DNA of 64,000 nucleotides. It comes from Aquatica leii (taxonomy: Eukaryota > Arthropoda > Insecta > Coleoptera > Lampyridae). The position numbers and the translations under genes were made by a program. The notes beneath the pieces are model-generated. The model saw only the letters and a program-made list of their open reading frames with translations. It did no database searches and was not told the DNA's origin. The stretch's first letter is position 1. The number at the start of each line of letters is the position of its first letter. Below, one piece after another: positions 1-11,847 of the stretch. The stretch spans positions 20,821,123 through 20,885,122 of the forward strand of contig CM069435.1 in NCBI GenBank assembly GCA_035610365.1. Direction: 5' to 3'.

Positions 1-1564
1 AGCTGCTGAAAATAATTATTTAAAAAATCGCAAAAGTGCAATTAAGACTAGTTTTACTACCAACCAAAAACAAAAAAATTAACTAACAGAAAAAACTTCT
101 ACAGCAAACTGTTTTTTCCAATTTCATACAAAAGTTCCATTTTCTAGTTGCCAATTTATTCCTCGGTATATTCTGACTTAAAGAATTAGTTCTAACAAAT
201 GCTATAGTACCGAATTTCTTCTATAGTTAGTATACGGTACCTCCAAAATAAAGAGAGCGGTTACGTTGTTTAACATGTTTATTTATAATTTTTGCTTTTT
301 GAATGATTCGTGATAATTTATTTCCAGCGCTATTATTAACGATGAAACAAAAAGAAACACTATTTTAGTGCCACCTTTAAAAAGGCTTAACACACCAAAC
401 TCATTTTTTTAATCTGACGTATTTTTTTGTGTAATCGCGATCACGTTTAACTTTCTTAAATATGTCCTAAATTTTTTTAAAAAGAAAGAATTTTTAATCC
501 GTACAACATTTGTGTTCAAAATAAAAAGATATCCGTAAAAGTTCAAAGCTGAAATACATTTTTTGAGTCTATAGTAACGACTAATTTTATTAAACACTTA
601 AAAAAATTCAATGAAATGTTTATACTTATCCTAAAGCACAAACTAATAAAATGAAATAAAAAAATAAAAACTAGACACCACAAAGTACGTTATAAGAAAC
701 AGACTACACTAAAAGAGTTTGCATTTATGGAATAAGGCCTAAAAATAATTCAAAATTAGACAGATTATAATATATAGAAGAAACTGAAAGGAATCTTGTA
801 GTACTATCACTAAAATAATATAAAAACACCAAAGCCGCAATATTAACTAAAAAAACACTATACGCGTCTCGATAGCTGTGCTACCATCATCAGTGGTACC
901 GCACAGAATGTAATGAAAACAGTCATCATGACGAAGTTGCTCTAAATACAAAAAAATTACATTGTTATTGGTAATGATAAAAAAATCTTGATAAGTAAAG
1001 AGCGGACAGTCAGGTAAATGCCTGGAGCCTGCCTATTTAGCCTTTTTGTGTAACTTTTTGTCTTTTTTGCCTTTTTAAGTAGTATTATTTTATATTGCCT
1101 TTTTACATATAAATTTTGAAAAGTTTGTGTAAACAGTGTTTTAATAGGTAGATGACAATAACGCATTACAGAATTTTACTTAAATTACGTACAATAATAT
1201 AATTAACATTTTTTGCTCAAAAGGTCTTACCACGAACCTATAAATAACAACAGAGATTTTCATGTGTTTCAATGGTTTCCAGAAAACATTAAATACAAAA
1301 GCCGCTTATAAAGAAGAACTATTGTAAGAATTTATACTAGGATTATGTACAATGACAGGAAGGATTTCGGAATGACTCATATTTTAGAGGTCTATTCAGT
1401 ACCTAAGTAAAGCAAACAAATATAGATAATTTTAATTCTGTCCGCTGGGATTCCTTTAATGACTGAAACACATGACTAAAATATTTTTTGTTTGTTTTAA
1501 ATACCTGTTATAGTGTCACACTGTGATAGTCTATTGCTGTTGTGCTGTGAGTAAGTTTTAAAAA
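1..1564. other. AT-rich non-coding stretch
   Basis: No protein family is recognisable in either strand; the short open frames here are low-complexity and lack any motif. The only structured item is the hammerhead-like relic at 862-895, listed separately. Confidence 0.6.
862..895 (-). ncRNA. Degenerate hammerhead-like motif (probably inactive)
   Basis: On the minus strand the string CTGATGA is followed by a possible 6-bp stem II (GGTAGC with GCTATC, one G-U pair) and then GAGAC in place of the required GAAAC. A self-complementary ACGCGT follows, as expected for a short stem III. The core A-to-G change and the lack of a good stem I argue that it cannot cleave. It resembles the stem-loops near the 3' ends of Penelope-like and LINE elements. 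I treat it as a relic, not a working ribozyme. Confidence 0.3.
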
Positions 1565-2014
1565 ATGCCACCTAATAAATAATCAAAATTTGAAAATAAT
1601 TACAAGTGGAGTAAATTGGACAATAATTTAACAACCGACGGGGAAAACCTTTTTTGTCAAGTTTGTTCAAAATCAGTAAATTTCTATTATCTTAATTTAA
1701 ATGCTTTTAATTACTAGTATATGTATTATTTTAGATCGGTGCTACTAAAAAGTACCATGTAAAACAACAGTAGTGGTTTACATTTAAAAAATATTAAAAA
1801 AACTATGAAACAACTATTGTTAAAAAACGTTATAGAAGATCAACAGAATAAACCTGACCCATCAAAACGAACTATTGCTCTAGATTTGTGCGAAGCATTG
1901 GTGTCGGCTCAAATTCCTCTGAAAAAACTTGATAACATCAATTTTCGCAATTTCCTCGAAAAATACACCGAACAAGTTGAAGTCGAAGTTAGTGTATTGT
2001 CTCAGTGGTACTGA
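1565..2014 (+). pseudogene. BED-finger / hAT-like (CGGBP1-like) gene remnant with intron
   Basis: The frame opens with M-P-P and continues to a zinc-finger half (FCQVCSK). A 59-bp GT-AG intron at 1676-1734 interrupts it, and the frame resumes with IGATKKYHV. Splicing gives the C-x2-C ... KK-x2-V-x-Q pattern of BED-type fingers in insect hAT-derived and CGGBP1-like proteins. The downstream open frame (1805-2014) contains ALVSAQIPLKKLDN and FRNFLEKYT, a hallmark block of that family. Damage is visible: an early TAA after M-P-P-N-K, a stop (TAG) where the second finger histidine is expected, and loss of similarity after LEKYT. The gene is cut short about 90 bp before a mariner-like insertion at 2102. 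Family assignment is from recalled motifs; superfamily (hAT) is inference. Confidence 0.65.
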
Positions 2015-2101
2015 TTTGTAAAAACAAATAATTTTAAAAACCTGAAAATTGTTGTTATAGAGAATGAAGAGAGTGTATTACATATGTAACTTTCTACAGT
2101 A

Positions 2102-2574
2102 TACTACGTGTCCAAGATAAGAATGCACAGCATGGGGATCTTGAAAACGGTAGAAGATACAGGGTAGCTTAAATTAGAAAAAAGTTGCGTTATTTACAGT
2201 ATGTTCACATGCTGGCCGCAAAAGTTCATTAATGTTTATCGTTTTCAAAATTCTCAAAAAAATGTGATTTTTTGGATTTTCGCTTCTTTTCATTTTTTTA
2301 TTTATTTTAAATGATATTAAAAAACTACCGGCACTTTCTCATTGCCGCTTTTTAAGCTCTACAAAATGGCGTGTTCAAATTTTTAATCTGACGTTTCGTA
2401 TCCGAGAAACCATCATCAACTTTATTTTTTTCTATGGCCACAAACAAAGAGACACCCTGTATTCGGTAGCATTATTCATTACAAATTCAACGATGTATCA
2501 CACATTATGGTTTTGAAGCCAAAAAAGGGAAAAAAAGTGAGTTATAAGGTTTTTTATTTTTTAAATTAGTAGGC
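2102..2574. repeat. Left terminal inverted repeat of mariner-like element
   Basis: This arm is nearly complementary to 3856-4327 along its whole length, down to the inner boundary AAATTAGTAGGC. It contains no coding sequence. Confidence 0.92.
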
Positions 2575-2608
2575 GCTGGTACAATAACAGAAACACAATG
2601 TCAAAAAA

Positions 2609-3679
2609 TTATAATAATTGCTCAAATAGATTGCCATTATTTTCTAGACACAAGTATGCTCTGTCTACAGAAGAATTCAAAACATGGTCTAACATTTCTG
2701 GTGTGATTGTATTAACTGCTGCTAAAACCAATGCCAATAACTGTTCTTCATTTTCAAAAGTGGCGTCATACACTTGGTTTTTTAAATAACCCCACAGGAA
2801 AAAATCCAATGGGGTTAAGCCAGGTGATCGGACTGGCCAGGCTACTTCACTGTGAGTTCCAATGCATTTTCCAGGAAACCTCTGGGACAAATATTCCCGC
2901 ACATTTCTTAAATTATGCGCTGGGGCACCATCTTGCTGAACCCAGCAGTTGTTAACTATAAGTAATGGTAATTCATCCAAGGCATTCTCGAAATCAGTCT
3001 GCAGTAGGTCGAGATATCGTTCGGAATTTAAATTGTTGTGATAGGTAAATAAAAGGTCCTATTATTCTGCCACGTAAAATGCCTACCCACAGATTAAATC
3101 CAAATCGATGTTGATGCCTTGCTTCTTTTATTAAATGAAGATTGTCTGTTGCCCAATAATGTTTGTTACGACGGTTGAAAATGCCATTGTTGGTTATCAT
3201 GCTTTCATCAAACCAAATTACTTCAAAAGGAAAATTTTGATCTTCTTCACATTTTATGGTATACCATTCACAAAAACTTGCTCGCCTTCTCTCGTCACCA
3301 GGTCTAAGACCCTGGCAAATTCTAAATTTATAGGGATGAAATTTATTCTTTTGCAAAATAAACTGGGCTGTAGATCTAGCTACTCCAGTTCAATGTTCAA
3401 TTAGTCTTGTCGATATTTCAAGATTTTCAACAACGGTTTGTAAAACAGTAGTCGCCTTTTCTTCGTTGGATTGTTTTTTACGAGATACAACAGGTTATTT
3501 AAATGAACCAAATTCTTTTAAATTAGATACCAAACGTCTAAAAATGGATTTTTGAGGTTGTCTTCGTTCAGGATAATTATCAGAGTACATCTGTTCGGCA
3601 GCTACACAATTTTTGCGGCACAAGATGTAACACGTCAACATATCAAATTTTTCTTCGTTTGTGAAACTTTCTCTTTCCA
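2609..3679 (-). pseudogene. Mariner-like DD41D transposase, broken
   Basis: The gene reads right to left. An N-terminal helix-turn-helix segment begins MERESFTNEEKFDML (from 3679). After a frame break the middle part carries the first catalytic Asp in VIWFDES, then NLWVGILRGRIIGPF. The last part (2980-2609) carries QQDGAPAH (second Asp) and SPGLTPLDFFLWGY (third Asp in PLD). I count 41 residues between the second and third Asp, which makes this DD41D rather than DD34D/E. The usual SPD is SPG here. All three catalytic Asp codons survive, but the frame is broken between the N-terminal part and the catalytic domain (about 3495-3356) and again near 2990, so the copy should be non-autonomous. Confidence 0.88.
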
Positions 3680-3855
3680 TGGTAACACTTGTAAATAAAT
3701 TAAAAGCACGAAGCAACAAACTAACGAATAAGTAACTTTAATAAGAACAAAAGTTAAAACACTTCAAATTCCCGTAAAAACAATTTACACAACACCAAAT
3801 TGCGTTTTCAACAATAATGTGACAGATAAAACATAAATATTGCGATTATTCCAAT

Positions 3856-4327
3856 GCCTACTAATTTAAAATATAAAAAACCTTATAACTCACGTTTTTC
3901 CCCTTTTTTGGCTTCAAAACCATAATGTGTGATACATCGTTGAATTTGTAATGAATAATGCTACCAAATACATGGTGTCTCTTTGTTTGTGGCCATATAA
4001 AAACATAAAGTTGATGATGGTTTCTCAGATACAAAACGTCGGATTAAAAATTTGAACATGCCATTTTGTAGAGCTTAAAAAGTGGCACTGAGAAAGTGCC
4101 GGTAGTTTTTTAATATCATTAAAAATAAATAAAAAAATGAAAAGAAACGAAAATCCAAAAAATCACATTTTTTGAGAATTTTGAAAACGATAAACAATAA
4201 TGAACTTTTGCGGCCAGCATGTGAACATACTTTAAATAGCGCAACTTTTTTCTAATTTAAGCCACCCTGTATCTTCTACCGTTTTCAAGATCCCCATGCT
4301 GTGCATTCTTATCTTGGACAGGGTGTA
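3856..4327. repeat. Right terminal inverted repeat of mariner-like element
   Basis: Inverted partner of 2102-2574, starting at GCCTACTAATTT and ending at the terminal GGGTGTA next to the TA duplication. Confidence 0.92.
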
Positions 4328-4433
4328 TAAAGAAATAGATTTTTTTGTTCCAAAGTCGAAATTTAAATAAAATACCTACATGTTTATTTTTAATTTCTGT
4401 ATTATAACAATTAAATTCTATTGTTTATTCAAT

Positions 4434-4740
4434 TTATTCCATTTGTAAATTGTGGGCAATTCCTCCTAGGTATTCTATTACTGTTTGGTTCTGTGGATAC
4501 CCGCAAACAATGTTTAAAATTCTAGCGTCACATTCTATGTATTTTCTTCGTTTTTTACGAAGAGCATTTCCTGCAATAAATATTTCATACTCAAAATCCA
4601 CACCGTTCTGAGCTTTTCAATTCAGTATTGTACTAGTAGCTTCCAACGTTTTTGTTTTTCTTTTCCTGTATTTTTTTCAGCGATGTTTGTATTCTTCTAG
4701 AGTTTTTTTTTCTAGATTCGTATGATAGATGAAATTTTTT
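4434..4740 (-). pseudogene. Unrecognised open segment with two stops
   Basis: One reading frame on the minus strand runs for about 100 codons with two in-frame TGA codons. Its last ~60 codons are clean and basic-to-mixed in composition: it includes FEYEIFIAGNALRKKRRK, then ILNIVCGYPQNQTVIEYLGG, ending L-Q-M-E-stop. No start codon or family is recognisable. It lies between the mariner-like element and element A, so it may be a fragment of another mobile element or an old host exon. The composition looks protein-like, but I cannot assign a function. Confidence 0.35.
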
Positions 4741-4904
4741 TACGTAACAGTCGAGCATCAGCCAACTATCCGGCACCGTAACAGCCGTGTTCGAACGTAC
4801 CTGGCGCCGAAACGGCTATTTATTATATTAAAAAAAATAAAAATAATTAATCGAAGAGTAGACCACTGACTAAAAATATGTACACCACTTTCTTTGTAGG
4901 TGTA

Positions 4905-5030
4905 CTTCCTGATAATTTCGTCTACTTTCTTGTACTTCGCAAGGAACTGCTTGTACTTATTGATGTTTCCTTGTACTTCTTAGTACTTTATGATACTGCT
5001 TCAGTATCTCCTGAATACCTCAATCAAGAA
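4905..5030. repeat. Left subterminal TGTACTTC array of element A
   Basis: Short degenerate repeats around TGTACTTC or AGTACTT recur every 15-25 bp on the plus strand. The right end of the same element carries related TACTTCC/TTCCCGG units, also on the plus strand. The array is therefore directly repeated while the TIRs are inverted. Confidence 0.65.
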
Positions 5031-6555
5031 TTAAGTTAAGTTCATATTACTTCTTCGCCAATTTAGGTTGTTTTAATTAAATATTTGCACTTTTACAATT
5101 TTGTTTTATGCTTTACATAATTTTGGCATTTGTCACTCTCTATGGGCATATTTGGGTAACACGAGAAGATTTCACAGCAAGCAGCATAGATATTTGTAGC
5201 GCTAACTTTCATCTGTTAATTTCTAGGAATTAGCCTTGTTAAAAAACTCCCCTTAAAAGGAGAAACGTGTTAAGAGTTAAAAACAAAGCACAGGAAAATA
5301 TTAGTATTGCAAACATTGATGTTAAAGCAAAAAGTATGTATAGTGAAAACACATAACGAAAAAAACAATAAAAAATAACACTTTGATGTTGCATATAATA
5401 CTAATTAATACAATGCACGCCGCTTAATAGAATCACGTTAAAACTTGGGGGTTCTTGATAACAATAACCGTATGATAACAATATCCAAAATTGAGAAAAA
5501 GCAAATAAATGTTTATTGGTTAGAAAGCAGTATACACATAAAGCGTCGTACCTGATTAACAGGTTGTTAACTTAGAACGAGAATCAACACAAGCAAAAAA
5601 TGTCAACATAAAAAATTTCATATAACTTTTAAAAAAATAAATCGAAAATAAATAGTTTGCTGACACCGTTAATAAAGAGAAATCAGAATTAACGTTATGA
5701 TGTTTATTTCACTCTTCTAAAGACTACACATTTCTTCTCGGCAATTTGCTGACACTAAAAATAAAATTATCACCAGAATGTAGCCATATTGCCTTTTCTT
5801 CACTTTCATACGCAATAACTCGACCAAAATAACACTTTTCGTCAAAAAAGACAGCATAATATTTTTGGTATACTATACTTCTTTGGCTGTTCGGACTCAG
5901 GACTGGAATACTGTATAGGTGAAGCCATATGAAGGATTAAACTGTTCTCCACAAGGGGTACTGCCAGTAACAGTTTTTTGTCTTCTTGCTTTCTTCAGGT
6001 TTGAGTTGATGTTTAGTTCCATTCTTTTTGTTTATTATAAATCGTTGTAATGAATTGGTACTTACTCTTCTATTAATTGCGTTTAAAAGGTAACGTACAT
6101 ATAAATAACTTCTTAACTACCAGGATTTTATTACTTGTTTGAGCTTTAACATATGGCGAGTTTTCTGATATTTGAAAAATAATACCTGAATAGTCTTTCA
6201 GTGCTAGGTTTGATGACTTTTTTCTCACTATTTGCAGTGTTCTCTGGAGCGTCCACTGTTTCAAAGATAGTAAAAAGGTTATCCTTACTTTGTTAAGTTT
6301 CTACATAATTATGATCAATTTCGGTTTGGATTTATTAATTTGGATTTGCACCTCTTAGAGCTTTTGTAACAACTTCATATCTAATCGTTAATTTTCATTG
6401 AAAAATCAAACGTACTTTTTATTTCTGTAGTTCTGTAATTGATGGTATGAGTGCCATCTATACGATGCAATAGATCTTTAATGCTAAAGTTAATTATTAC
6501 CGAGTACGTTGTAGTAATCGAACGTGCTGCTCAAAATAGCTTCTCACACGTTAGC
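5031..6555. other. Interior of element A without recognisable coding sequence
   Basis: The C-terminal part of the transposase would be expected here on the minus strand, but I see only scattered stops and no conserved motif such as the SQPCE block seen in element B. It may be deleted or too decayed to recognise. Confidence 0.45.
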
Positions 6556-6985
6556 ATTTCATGTTAAAAATATCTTTAAGAGTACAATCTTTAGAATTTT
6601 TAATCGAAGCTCGCCACATCCTAAGAAAAAAGACAACATACTACATTCCATATACACGTATTTTTAACAAAAGAGATTCGCCTGGAAACTTAGACATAAT
6701 ATACTGCATTGATTTGAGATAGACTATGGTTTCTTCACTATCTGGTGTAGACAATAAAATGTCCATAACTTTTATTGAGCACATTTTTTCAATTGCACTG
6801 AAGTTTATGTTGTCTGGTTTAAGGTTAGATAACGGCAGACAGTGACGGTCTTTAGTTTGTGTTTTGATAAGTTCGTACAAATGGTCAGATGTAGCAGTAA
6901 AGTTACCAATAAGAATTTTGGTCCCAAATTTAAAGAACTTTGTTCTCAGTTTTGTTAAAATATGTACTCTATTCTGGATTGGTTT
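6556..6985 (-). pseudogene. Element A transposase remnant
   Basis: The minus frame reads VHILTKLRTKFFKFGTK, then HLYELIKTQTKDRHCLPLSN and FSAIEKMCSIKVMDILLSTP, then after one break VVFFLRMWRASIKNS. These blocks line up with element B (VHIATKIKTQF-like block, LLRKSDL, and RRWRHWIKEN) and with element C (VYIGTKLKT). The family's QD before the H-I motif is QN here. The N-terminal DNA-binding part and the C-terminus are missing. Seen: blocks shared among three copies. Inferred: RNase H-like DDE transposase. Confidence 0.75.
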
Positions 6986-7733
6986 AGTGGCAATGCCTTC
7001 TCAGAGTCTTTTACGTCTCTTTGATCTTTTTCTAGACTACCTAGATTTGTTTCTATTAAAACTGTTTCTTCGTCTTCAGAATATAATTCTCACGTCTCTT
7101 CCATATTTTTTGATGATTCATTTACCTTCAGTGTTACATTCCGTGTTCGAATCCCACACGTGTGTGTGTGAATGCATTAGCTTGTTGTGCACTCTAAACG
7201 TAATTCTACAGTCATAATAGAACTGATGGACTTTCTAGAAGAATTACTATCTTCGATTTAAACAGTCATATTTTGCAACAAGATTTCGTTGCAAGTTCAA
7301 TGGCTTTCCAGTTGAATTCGAGTCAAGTAGTAAATGCATGCTTCCACAATTTGGTGACAGCGTTATATTTGTATAACTTGTATTTTTGATATAGACCGTT
7401 CTTTTGTTGTTAATATGTAATAAGTAATTAGTTTTTGCCTCTGTCTTTTACCGATATCACTTGATACTGCAGTATATTCATATGCTTTCTAAGAAAATGC
7501 TTACCCTTTTACGAGCCATTTTATTTATACAATTGCACACTAATTGTCCTTGTTTGTTGATAGCTGCTATAAGACCGCACTGATAAAACTAGCAATTTAC
7601 TTCTAACTTATTTCTTGAGTGTTCTCAAAATTACAGCATTTTTTCTGTTAAAATTATTTTTTCCACGACCTTTTCTTGTATAGATGACAATTGTGGCGAA
7701 GACAATTTTTTCTTCTTTTCTATGCGTTAAGCC

Positions 7734-7852
7734 TGTGACTTCCCGGATCTTCCTAATGTTTCCCGGTAGTTCCCGCTACTTCTCAGTACTTCCTAAGGAT
7801 TTACCATTACTTATTGATATTTCCTCAATACTTCTCTAGTCCTGTACACAAG
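7734..7852. repeat. Right subterminal TTCC/TACTTC array of element A
   Basis: Units such as GACTTCCCGG, TTTCCCGG, GTTCCCGC and AGTACTTCC follow each other at roughly 10-20 bp spacing, just inside the right TIR. Confidence 0.6.
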
Positions 7853-7884
7853 ACTTTTTCAGTGGTTTACCCTTCGTAATTAAT

Positions 7885-8333
7885 CTGTTAGCATACTCAT
7901 TACTCGTGTTTTTAATCAGTTATCCCTAACTTTCCAAAATTTATTTTCCTTTCTTCCAAAATATGAACCGTTGACCGACATCACTCAAAATCATGAGATG
8001 AGGTCTATCAACCGAACCGGCTAAACACCAGTGTTTCCCGATGTGTTTATTTCTGGTTCTCGTTGGTTTACATCATTAGTTATAATAGACAACAATAAAA
8101 AAAAATCTGACGAATCTAATATGTATTTCTTTTGCACCAATATTGCGTAAGCCAATATAGTGATTAAATCAAAATGTTATAAGTAACTTTTTAATCAACA
8201 TTGACAATAAATTACTTAAGAACTTTTAATTAGAAGTTATAGGTACTATCAGAAAGAGCCAGTCTCAAACTAAAAAAATTATAGAACTACAAAAAGTAGA
8301 AAAAATGAAAACGTATCTGTTTTTGAACTAAGC
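7885..8333. other. Spacer between elements A and B
   Basis: AT-rich DNA with nothing recognisable; it separates the target duplication of A from that of B. Confidence 0.5.
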
Positions 8334-8374
8334 ATCAAAATCAGGGGGTCTTTCACTTAGAAAATAAGTGTACA

Positions 8375-8560
8375 AATTGACGAGAATAAATAAGAAATAA
8401 AAGGAAATAAAAAGCAATAGATTTTAATAACAGAAATAATTCGGAAATATAAAGGAATAGAAATAAATGGTAGAAAACAAAAAGAAATAAAAAAGAAAGT
8501 ACTGGTATAAAAGGGAATAATAGGCAATAACTCGGAAATCATAAAGGAATAAACTAAAAA
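8375..8560. repeat. Left subterminal GGAATA/GAAATA array of element B
   Basis: Repeats such as GGAAATAAAA, CGGAAATAT and AGGAATAGAAATAA recur at about 10-bp spacing on the plus strand. They produce a spurious low-complexity minus-strand open frame that is not a gene. Confidence 0.7.
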
Positions 8561-8887
8561 AATACAGAAATATTGTTTAATAAATAAGCATCGCGTAGCA
8601 AAATGCGTAAAGCGTGGTCGAACCTCATTATTGTAAAAGAGTGTGACAACTTCTAAGAAGGTAAATTAGTGTAATATCAGTAGAATATAATTTCTTCTTC
8701 CGGAAAAAAACGTAAGTTTATTTTTAATGTTATATAGAGTTAAAGAAAACCGGGAAGAAAATGTTTCGGATACTGAGAAAGAGGTAAATCACGAACAATT
8801 ATTGGATAAGATACTGTCCGAAGTTGACGTTAAAATCAACAGTTTTAGTTTTAGTTATAATAGCTGACTGCCTTCCTTGAAAGTTCC

Positions 8888-11847
8888 TTGCTTTGTGAAC
8901 ACGTATCTAAAATATACAATATCGATACAAACGATGGCAAAAAATGGGTGTGTTCGAATTGTAATAGTCATTTCAACACCCACTTGAATAGAACCGCAAA
9001 ACAAAAATGCAAATCGGGAACCATATCATCTGAAATTTCGAAAAAACCTGAATTAAATATGCTATCTTTTATTGTTCGCAAAAAAGCAAATCCTAAGTCA
9101 TCTACAACGACTTCTACCTCAACCGTCGTAAATGATCAAACAGATTTAAAAAAAACTTTACAGAATCTAGCAAGTCAACAACAAAAGATATTCATGTTGT
9201 TAAACTGGATGAAAATTTGAGTTATACTAATGCAAATAGTGATGGATCTGTCAAAGACATCAATGATTCAAAGCTTTCAAGTTCGCTCCGGCTTAAAACT
9301 GTCACCACTGAAATTGAAGGAGACCGGGTAAACCCTGTGATACAAGAGTTTTTTGGGGAGAGCAGAGTTACTAAAGAAGCTAGTAACTGTGCTAACACTA
9401 AAATACTTTTATTAAAAACGACATATAAATGGACGAGAACGGCATTTTAACGTCTACAAAATTTTGATTCGTTCCAGCTGAAATTAACGGACTTTTTTCA
9501 ACTAGTGAAACAAGTAGAAAACAAAATTTTGTTAGACGACAAAATTTAGGCACAGTTTGTTCATAATAATGATCAATCACTAACCGCCAGAAATTGCAAA
9601 TACGGTTTTACAACTATTGTGCAAAAAAGCATCAGAAAACAGCCATCGCGATAAAAAAAAATAGATTCGAAAATCCTATAAAATTGTTTTGTCTGTACTT
9701 ATATTTGATCGGAGGACCTATTTTATATGAGACTTTACATAAAAATTTACAGAATTCAATTCCGTCGTTATCAACTTTATCACGAACATTAAGTTTGGCA
9801 ACATTTTTTTGAGTGAAGATCATGCCGCAGTTTTAAAAAGAGTCGAGTATGATTCAAAAACGAATAAAATGATTCGTAACAGTTTTAGATAAAACTACCG
9901 GATTTCCAAAACAAAATCACTTTGAAGTCAACAATTTAAAGGATATAATTTTAGCCTTTTCTTAGGCAAAGTTAGCAAAAAACGTTTGTGTTTTTACGGT
10001 TTAACCATTGTTGGAAAACGCTCCTTCATTTTTACTCTCGATTTTTAGCACAGAAAATAAATTTACAAGTGACGACGTTTTGAACAGATGGAACTCAGTT
10101 ATATCGAAAGCAGAACGTAATGGCATAAGAGTAAAGGGCATTGCATCAGTTAGGGATCTTAGATGTCTGAAATCTATAAAGTTATTTTCGAAACTACCAA
10201 ATCAGTCCAAATTCAATGGCGATTGTCTTTATTCTCCCTATTTCGTAGTGACTTATTTATTATAATTAAAGTATCAATAATTATTTCGTTGTCACATTCA
10301 ATATTGCTTTTTCCGAGGCTTTTTCAGATGGATTTTGATGTAAATAAACCATCTGTGTTCCAAGACACCATACACATCGCAACAAAAATAAAAACTCAAT
10401 TTTTAAAACCAGATGTTTGTTTGCCGACGGGAAATTATAAAGTGTCTATAGGTGATACTGACCGGTTGATGCAAAATTTTTCCAAGGACAAACATTTGCT
10501 TCGCAAATCCGATCTCGATAGTAAGTAGCATGTATTTGGAATTAGGAATATAAATTTTGGTTTTTTAAGGTCACGACAAAATGAGCTTTGAGGCAGTAGA
10601 TAAGCTTTTATCTAAAATGTATTGGAACATCTTAAGAAATACCTCGAATTTAAAGCAACCTATCAATGTTTAAAACTTGTTCGATTCGTTTTAGATCAGT
10701 TTTTGAAAAAAATATAACTTCAGGTAAAAGATTATATTTGATTTGTTACGTTGTACGTTCTTTTGCGGAGATGGAGGCATTGGATAAAAGAAAATAACTA
10801 TATATATATACAATATAATTGTGTCGAACTTAACGCACATGCTTTGATATTAATAATTGAAAAATGTCGCACAAGTTGCACCCAATTGCTTCCATGGTTA
10901 TATTCTAGTCAACCATGTGAATCCATCTTCCGATATACAAGATCTATGACAACAAGCCGATCTACAATGGTGATTTACTCAGTCAAAGATATCTTGAGAA
11001 GACTTAATCGAATTAAAGTTCTGAATGAAATCAGTAACGATTTGAAGAAGTGTTAAAACATTATTGATTTTTTTCGATTTAACATTTACCAGGACATTTA
11101 AATTTTTAAAAATTGTCAAACAAAGCATTTCAACTTTTTTCTTATAACTAAACCATGTAGTCAAGATTTTATTATTTATATTGTTATCATTATAGTCTTG
11201 TCTATAATGTTTTTTTTTATTTACAGAAAATACATTTGTCTTTCCGAGAGAGATTAAGCGACTGGGAGAAGGCTGTACAAATAATACAGCCGTTCCGTCT
11301 AGTGAACAAATTTTGAATATTTTGATAAAATCCGATATTGGTTCACACCAAGGTGCGTTTAGTTTGGGTATGAATGCGTCATCTATAGAGAGTTTGTCTC
11401 TTACTCTACCAGCTGTAGGGTCATTAGAGCAGGACAATCAGGACGGACACCGAGACGGACACATAGTTAAAAAGATGGAAAAAAACGAAATCTATTGAAA
11501 ATTCAACTGAGAAAAACATTTTAGACTTTGATGCCGACTCAGATTTAACACACCAAGTTGAATTAAATTTACTTGATTTTGAAGAACTCAATTTAAAAGA
11601 CTGCCCCATGGAGAAAGTAAATATAACATCTTATTTGAAAATAAAGTTTTCTGAGAAAAGTGGTCGATTATCAACCAATAGAATTTTTAGAGTGAGAGGA
11701 ATGACACAGTGTGAGAGTAATTCTAACTCTACTTCGAATTTGAGAACAAAAACTAGCAAGAACAAAAAGACTAAACAAATAAATAACTCTACACGGAACA
11801 AAAAAAGCAATCGAAAACAAGATGACAATGATAGAAAAATTGGATGA
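8888..11847 (+). pseudogene. Element B transposase (unusual DDE-like family), broken
   Basis: Blocks in order: a Cys/His segment near 8940 (KKWVCSNCNSHFNTH); a block IKLFCLYLYLIGGPILYETL near 9680; VLNRWNSVISKAERNGIRVK near 10080, where the expected Asp-Gly of the STDG motif is lost; QDTIHIATKIKTQF near 10360; HLLRKSDLDS; RRWRHWIKEN near 10770; VELNAHALILIIEK; and LPWLYSSQPCESIFRYTRSM near 10900. A 177-bp intron (11050-11226) with GT-AG ends joins this exon in frame to NTFVFPREIKRLGEG, and the same intron position is found in element C. A C-terminal block with LSTNRIFRVRGM ends near 11700, and a basic Lys/Asn-rich tail follows. Several frameshifts separate the blocks. The family is one I recall only as uncharacterised insect/cnidarian proteins; the 8-bp duplication and the D-x-x-H block suggest the P or hAT superfamilies, not proven. 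Confidence 0.75.

Larger units (their letters stand above)
2102..4327 (-). mobile_element. Mariner-like element, DD41D type, with ~470-bp TIRs
   Basis: A 2.2-kb element flanked by TA on both sides (2100-2101 and 4328-4329), the target duplication of the IS630-Tc1-mariner superfamily. The ends read TACTACGTGTCCAAG and, reversed, TACACCCTGTCCAAG. The inverted repeats run 2102-2574 and 3856-4327, much longer than the ~30 bp of classical mariner. A broken transposase gene lies between them on the minus strand. The two arms differ at scattered bases, so the insertion is not very recent. Confidence 0.92.
4852..7876 (-). mobile_element. Element A of the 8-bp-TSD transposon family
   Basis: A 3-kb element bounded by a perfect 8-bp duplication TAATTAAT (4844-4851 and 7877-7884). 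Its termini match: CGAAGAGTAGACCACTGA at the left and, reversed, CGAAGGGTAAACCACTGA at the right. Both ends then have TGTACA some 30 bp in. It encodes a minus-strand remnant of the transposase shared with elements B (8342-12603) and C (27350-30601). An 8-bp duplication fits hAT or P superfamilies; the protein does not look like a standard hAT transposase. Confidence 0.85.

Noticed and set aside
2390-2425. Hammerhead-like string in the mariner TIR (minus strand GATGATGG...GAAACGTC, mirrored near 4015-4040)
   Set aside because: The segment between GATGA and GAAAC cannot form stem II, and no stem I pairs around it. It looks like a chance or shared tail motif.
8357-8542. Hydrophobic 61-codon open frame on the minus strand
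   Set aside because: It is the reverse of the GGAATA-type subterminal array of element B, low complexity, not a gene. The same applies to 12450-12644.
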